This document shows positions 60,739 to 64,000 of a DNA stretch of 64,000 bases, piece after piece. Made by a program: the position numbers and the translations under genes. The stretch is from JASTVH01 sp042862465. Lineage in GTDB: Bacteria; Pseudomonadota; Gammaproteobacteria; Pseudomonadales; Oleiphilaceae. The stretch covers positions 124,001-188,000 of the forward strand of contig JASTVH010000008.1 of assembly GCA_042862465.1 (NCBI GenBank), read 5' to 3'. Positions within the stretch are counted from its first letter, which is position 1. Every line of letters starts with the position of its first letter. The notes under the pieces were generated by a model. It saw only the letters and a list, made by a program, of their open reading frames with translations. It did no database searches and had not been told where the DNA came from.

Positions 60739-61335
60739 GGATCCGTCAATGGATTGGTGAATGGCCCCTCAAGGCTAGTACACCAAGGTGTAGAGACACC
60801 CTGTTCCAAATCAAGTCGCGGCGATTTCGTTAGCTGTCAGGTGGGCATCCGGGCGCTCCATAAAAGTTAAAGTTTATTAACTTTTTCGTGAAGTGGCCGG
60901 CGGGAAGCCATTTTCTTGTGTGACATCTTTGGAATCCAGAAAATGCATTTAAATTAAAGGGTTATGGGGTGCATCTTGGAGGCGCGTTTTTTGATTTATG
61001 CTTTGTCCATAGAGGCGACAGGTTTTCTCGATGATTTTGATCTGTTTTTTTTGTTGATGTGAGTCATAGGTATGCGAAGTTAGTAAGGGTAAGACATGGC
61101 CAATCAGGTGTTGGCCACTGAAAACAGGGAAGTCTGCTTCGCTTAGGGAGGAGCTGATTCAGATTGGTGGCCAGCGAGGCCACGAAGGTGATCGAGAGGT
61201 CTGTATTCAGGCCTGAAAGTCCGAGGGTTGACTGCTCATTTGTACTCTAGCCGGTACTGGAGATTTTGATTTATCGCTATTCGGTCAGCGAGGCCTCCGT
61301 GCACTGGCTCCAACGAGGTATCAAGGAGTGAGACC
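60739..61335. other. Long A/T-rich intergenic region
   Basis: About 600 bases between divergent genes. A palindrome AAAAGTTAA/TTAACTTTT lies at 60862-60885. The remainder has several oligo-T runs (around 60985-61050) and no credible reading frame. It may house promoters for the symporter or for the small membrane protein, or a small RNA, but nothing else is recognised. Confidence 0.4.
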
Positions 61336-61743
61336 ATGCACCACCAATATCAGCAATTACGTCACCATATCCTGGCGGAGTATGTTCCGCAGGCCAGTCT
61401 TATACCCCTTCACTTATCCATCATTGCGTTGGCGGCTTCGGTTGCAGGCCTCCTGTTTGACCTGTTCGGGCCGGCGCTACCACTGTTCGAGCAACCGTCA
61501 GAATGGGCCCTGTGGAGCCGGGGCCTGAATCTGGCCGCCTTCTTTGCCGGGAGCGGATTGCTGCTCTATGGCCTCTATCTGGGCTGCCAGTATTGGCGCG
61601 CCCTGCGGCTGTTTCGGCGCGAAGCGACCATCCAGGTGCTGGAGCGTATTGAACTCATGGCCTATCGCCATGAACCGCAAGTGCGCCAAGGGTTGATTCG
61701 GGACAATCATTCTGCCTCTGGATCGGAGGGACGCGCTGCCTGA
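61336..61743 (+). CDS. Small membrane protein, unknown function
   Basis: A 135-residue protein with two hydrophobic segments (about 22-45 and 62-86) and a charged C-terminus. AAGGAG precedes the ATG. It is followed about 80 bases later by another small membrane gene of similar design (two helices, basic tail), so they may be a pair. No family recognised. Confidence 0.6.
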   Translation: MHHQYQQLRHHILAEYVPQASLIPLHLSIIALAASVAGLLFDLFGPALPLFEQPSEWALWSRGLNLAAFFAGSGLLLYGLYLGCQYWRALRLFRREATIQVLERIELMAYRHEPQVRQGLIRDNHSASGSEGRAA

Positions 61744-61821
61744 GCCTGTAGCGTCGCAGCTACCATTCGTCTCATGCCATTGCTGGCCGTTTACCAACAA
61801 ACATAACGAAGGAGCTTGGTC

Positions 61822-62163
61822 ATGGAACATTCGCTTTTTCAGAAAACACGTTTGAAAAACCGGTCAGAGCCGGTTTACCTGCCAACGGCACAAATGCTTT
61901 ATCGTGATATCAGACTGATCATGGTTGCCGCGTTCCTGGTCGGCTTGGTGACGCTGGATTTGACTGCACCCTATGGTTTTCATGATTTGGCCGGTTTCCT
62001 GTTTATGGCCGGGTGGGGCACGTTCCGGAATGTGCTTGTCGCAGGCGGTATCGGGTTAATCCTTTATTTTGGCTACGTACTTGTGAAGCTCCACCGCCTT
62101 GAGCATGGCCTTACCCGGTCTTTGCTGGGTGATGTGCTCAAACGCACGCTGTGGAAGTCCTGA
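61822..62163 (+). CDS. Small membrane protein, unknown function
   Basis: A 113-residue protein with two or three hydrophobic stretches (about 35-55, 60-72 and 75-93) and a basic tail (LLGDVLKRTLWKS). GAAGGAG lies before the ATG. A strong terminator follows at 62206, so this and the preceding gene probably form one short operon. No family recognised. Confidence 0.6.
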   Translation: MEHSLFQKTRLKNRSEPVYLPTAQMLYRDIRLIMVAAFLVGLVTLDLTAPYGFHDLAGFLFMAGWGTFRNVLVAGGIGLILYFGYVLVKLHRLEHGLTRSLLGDVLKRTLWKS

Positions 62164-62205
62164 TCAGTATGGTTTGATGAGCCTTTCGCGCCTTCGTCAC
62201 TGTTG

Positions 62206-62233
62206 AAAGCCCTGGCAATGCCGGGGCTTTTTT
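62206..62233 (+). terminator. Rho-independent terminator
   Basis: Arms AAAGCCCTGGC and GCCGGGGCTTT with a 3-base loop, followed by TTT and further T-rich sequence; it closes the small membrane-protein operon. Confidence 0.9.
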
Positions 62234-62610
62234 GATGGATCGTGGAAAAGCGCGATCGGTGGCAAAGCTCCAGCACGGCTGTTGTACGGAGGTGGCTCAG
62301 GCACAGTTTCACTCCGGCACTTCGCCTGCAACACCTTGTCCCCGCCTGCTAATACGCTGCCGCCTTGTTTGCTCCCCAACCATGCTTGGTGTGCGGGCAT
62401 CTCTGCCCACGTGGGTATGACGATTAGGAGAGGCTGCGCATTTCCCATGATGAAGTGCAATATTCGGCTAACAGGTTTTTGATGGTTGAACCAATATTTT
62501 TCATGCCTATTTTTTAAACATAAAAACATTCAGCAGGATGGCCAGGGCTCTTTTTTAGCGTAAAACATGTACTTAAAAGCCAGTTCTGCACGTCGATTCA
62601 AGAGGTTTCC
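62234..62610. other. Leader region before chemoreceptor gene
   Basis: About 375 bases with no gene. It includes a small hairpin GATCGTG/CGCGATC at about 62237-62258, and a GGTGGCAAAGC stretch that superficially recalls c-di-GMP riboswitches but lacks the other conserved parts. Confidence 0.4.
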
Positions 62611-64000
62611 ATGAAGCTGTTACTCCGTCCCGGTGTTCTCCTCCTCAACCGACTTCGTTACCCACAAAAGTTCCTTCTGATTTCCGTGGTATTCCTGGTG
62701 CCTCTGTTCGCCATTGGCCTTGTCCTCCAGGACAACATGACTGACGAGATCCAATTTGTGAGTGCCGAGCGGGCGGGGCTGGCGGAGCTTCCAGCTCTCA
62801 AGACATCCATGGCTCTGATACAGCAGCATCGCGGCCTGTCCGCCGCTTATCTGGCGGGCAATGATTCTTTCCGGCAACCCATGGATGCCAAGGCGCAGGA
62901 AGTGGGTGCATCGCTGGACCAACTTTCCGCCTCACTGGCCAAGAGTCCCTTGTCGGGAGGACTGGTCGAAAAGGTGAAAGCGTTGCGTTCCGGCTGGAAA
63001 TCGCTGGCCGCCAGGGTGGCCTCAATGTCGCCTCAGGAAAGCTTCGATGCCCATTCGGCACTGGTGGCCGAGCTGTTTGATCTCATTGCGCTGGTGGGCG
63101 AAAAGTCCAATCTCATTCTGGATTCCGAACTGGCCAGCTATTACATGATCGATCTGGTACTGAACCGCTTCCCGGCCTTGTCGGAAGCCATGGGGCAGGC
63201 GCGGGGTATTGGCGCCGGCGTCGCTGCGGCGGGGCAGCACGCCAATCGCTCCTGGGCGAGGCTGGCGATTCGGGAAGATCGTATCGGGCAGCTGGCCCGA
63301 AACCTCGAATATAACCTGGACCGGGTTTATCAACAGCGACCGGCCTTGAAAGCTCAGCTGGGGCACCTTGGAGACAGCGCCAGGACCAATGTGAACCGTT
63401 TTTCCCAGTTGCTGCGGTCCAAGCTGCTGGATGCAGAAACCCTTGAGGTGACCGCGGAGGAAATCTTCCGATCCAGTACCCGTGCCATCAATGGTGTATT
63501 TGATGTCTTCGACCAGGCACTGCCGGTTCTGGAAACCATCATGGCGGAGCGGCAGGCGGGTTATGAGGCCGTCCGCAACGGCACGCTGGTTGCCATGATC
63601 ATGGCCCTGCTGGTGATGGTGTATCTGTTTGTCTCCTTCTACCGGGGGGTCAAGGGGAGCATCGAAAGCTTCCAGGCGGCCACGGCGAAGCTGGCGGAGG
63701 GCGATCTGACAGCTCGTTTTGAGGTGCATGGCCGTGACGAGCTGGCCGACGTCGCCCGGGAACTCAACAGGATGGTGGGTGGCTTCGAGGGGGTGGTAAA
63801 AACCGTGATTGAATCCACCGAACAGGTGGCCCAGGCGGCTGAGGAATTGTCGGCGGTAACCGAACAGACCTCCAATGGTGTCGCGCAACAGCGGGCGGAA
63901 ACCGAACAGGTGGCCTCGGCCATGAGCGAATTGACGGCGACTGTCCGGGAAGTGGCGGACAACACTGTCGCTGCCGCGGATGCCGCCGCTCAGGCCAACA
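62611..64000 (+). CDS. Methyl-accepting chemotaxis protein (truncated by window edge)
   Basis: The frame from ATG at 62611 runs off the right edge (about 463 residues visible). TM1 lies at about residues 19-38, a large helical periplasmic sensor at about 40-325 with QQHRGLSAAYLAGND, which resembles the nitrate/nitrite-sensing (NIT) helical bundle motif, TM2 at about 328-350, HAMP at about 350-405, and the start of the MCP signalling domain (VAQAAEELSAVTEQTSNGVA) to the edge. It would signal to CheA. AGAGG lies about 6 bases before the ATG. The ligand is unproven. Confidence 0.87.
   Translation, partial: MKLLLRPGVLLLNRLRYPQKFLLISVVFLVPLFAIGLVLQDNMTDEIQFVSAERAGLAELPALKTSMALIQQHRGLSAAYLAGNDSFRQPMDAKAQEVGASLDQLSASLAKSPLSGGLVEKVKALRSGWKSLAARVASMSPQESFDAHSALVAELFDLIALVGEKSNLILDSELASYYMIDLVLNRFPALSEAMGQARGIGAGVAAAGQHANRSWARLAIREDRIGQLARNLEYNLDRVYQQRPALKAQLGHLGDSARTNVNRFSQLLRSKLLDAETLEVTAEEIFRSSTRAINGVFDVFDQALPVLETIMAERQAGYEAVRNGTLVAMIMALLVMVYLFVSFYRGVKGSIESFQAATAKLAEGDLTARFEVHGRDELADVARELNRMVGGFEGVVKTVIESTEQVAQAAEELSAVTEQTSNGVAQQRAETEQVASAMSELTATVREVADNTVAAADAAAQAN

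Noticed and set aside
62237..62330. Possible c-di-GMP riboswitch (GGTGGCAAAGC, hairpin with A-rich loop) before the chemoreceptor
   Set aside because: The conserved upstream GGCAAACC segment and the paired tetraloop receptor are not found, so the resemblance is superficial.

Overview
The window is high-GC, densely coded gammaproteobacterial chromosome. AlkB alkane hydroxylase, a long-chain acyl-CoA ligase, the PrpB/PrpC/AcnD/PrpF methylcitrate pathway, PilU, a TIGR02647-type small protein, YdbH/YnbE/YdbL, and both PEP-CTERM and GlyGly-CTERM sorting signals together suggest a marine, hydrocarbon-using bacterium of the Marinobacter/Alcanivorax kind. The genus is an inference. No tRNA, rRNA, CRISPR array or complete insertion sequence was seen.

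Layout. 1-1.4 kb: the tail of one AraC regulator and a second AraC paralogue, closed by a strong terminator. 1.4-2.4 kb: a DUF6160-like surface protein with an in-frame hexanucleotide microsatellite. 3.1-14.5 kb: a secretion locus, made of an orphan solute-binding protein, a YfiR-like protein, a TpsB transporter, a 2313-residue exoprotein and a YfiN-like CHASE8/HAMP/GGDEF cyclase. The exoprotein is odd: FG-GAP, Ig-like, TSP3-like and choice-of-anchor-U segments lead into a GlyGly-CTERM-like helix, and a two-partner-secretion domain follows at the extreme C-terminus. 14.5-17 kb: a double-GAF protein and PilU.

17-25 kb: the propionate (2-methylcitrate) cluster, gntR-prpB-prpC-acnD-prpF, whose junctions hold two families of paired palindromic repeats and a DUF559 nuclease gene bracketed by one of them. 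25-28 kb: small membrane, periplasmic, GFA and CorA genes. 28.2-31.5 kb (minus strand): a nitrogen-assimilation operon of formate/nitrite-family transporter, PP2C phosphatase-kinase fusion and cyanase. Its leader has a sigma-54 promoter and a textbook ANTAR (NasR/NasT type) two-hairpin antitermination element. 31.7-37.5 kb: a Met-rich exported protein, a CPA2 antiporter, a P2-type ATPase and a tandem universal stress protein.

37.7-44.6 kb: a GST, the ydbH-ynbE-ydbL envelope operon, ergothioneine genes egtD/egtB and a TIGR02647 protein. 45-49.4 kb: alkB with a recognisable promoter, YqhA, and an acyl-CoA synthetase. 49.7-56.3 kb: a PEP-CTERM protein and a complete tripartite RND efflux operon. 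56.5-62.2 kb: a PAS-GGDEF cyclase, glutamate-family dehydrogenase, a universal stress protein with a sodium:solute symporter, and two small membrane proteins. The window ends inside a chemoreceptor gene (62611 onward).

The most notable items are the fused TPS exoprotein with its flanking c-di-GMP genes, the ANTAR/sigma-54 leader, and the repeat-bracketed DUF559 nuclease in the methylcitrate cluster.
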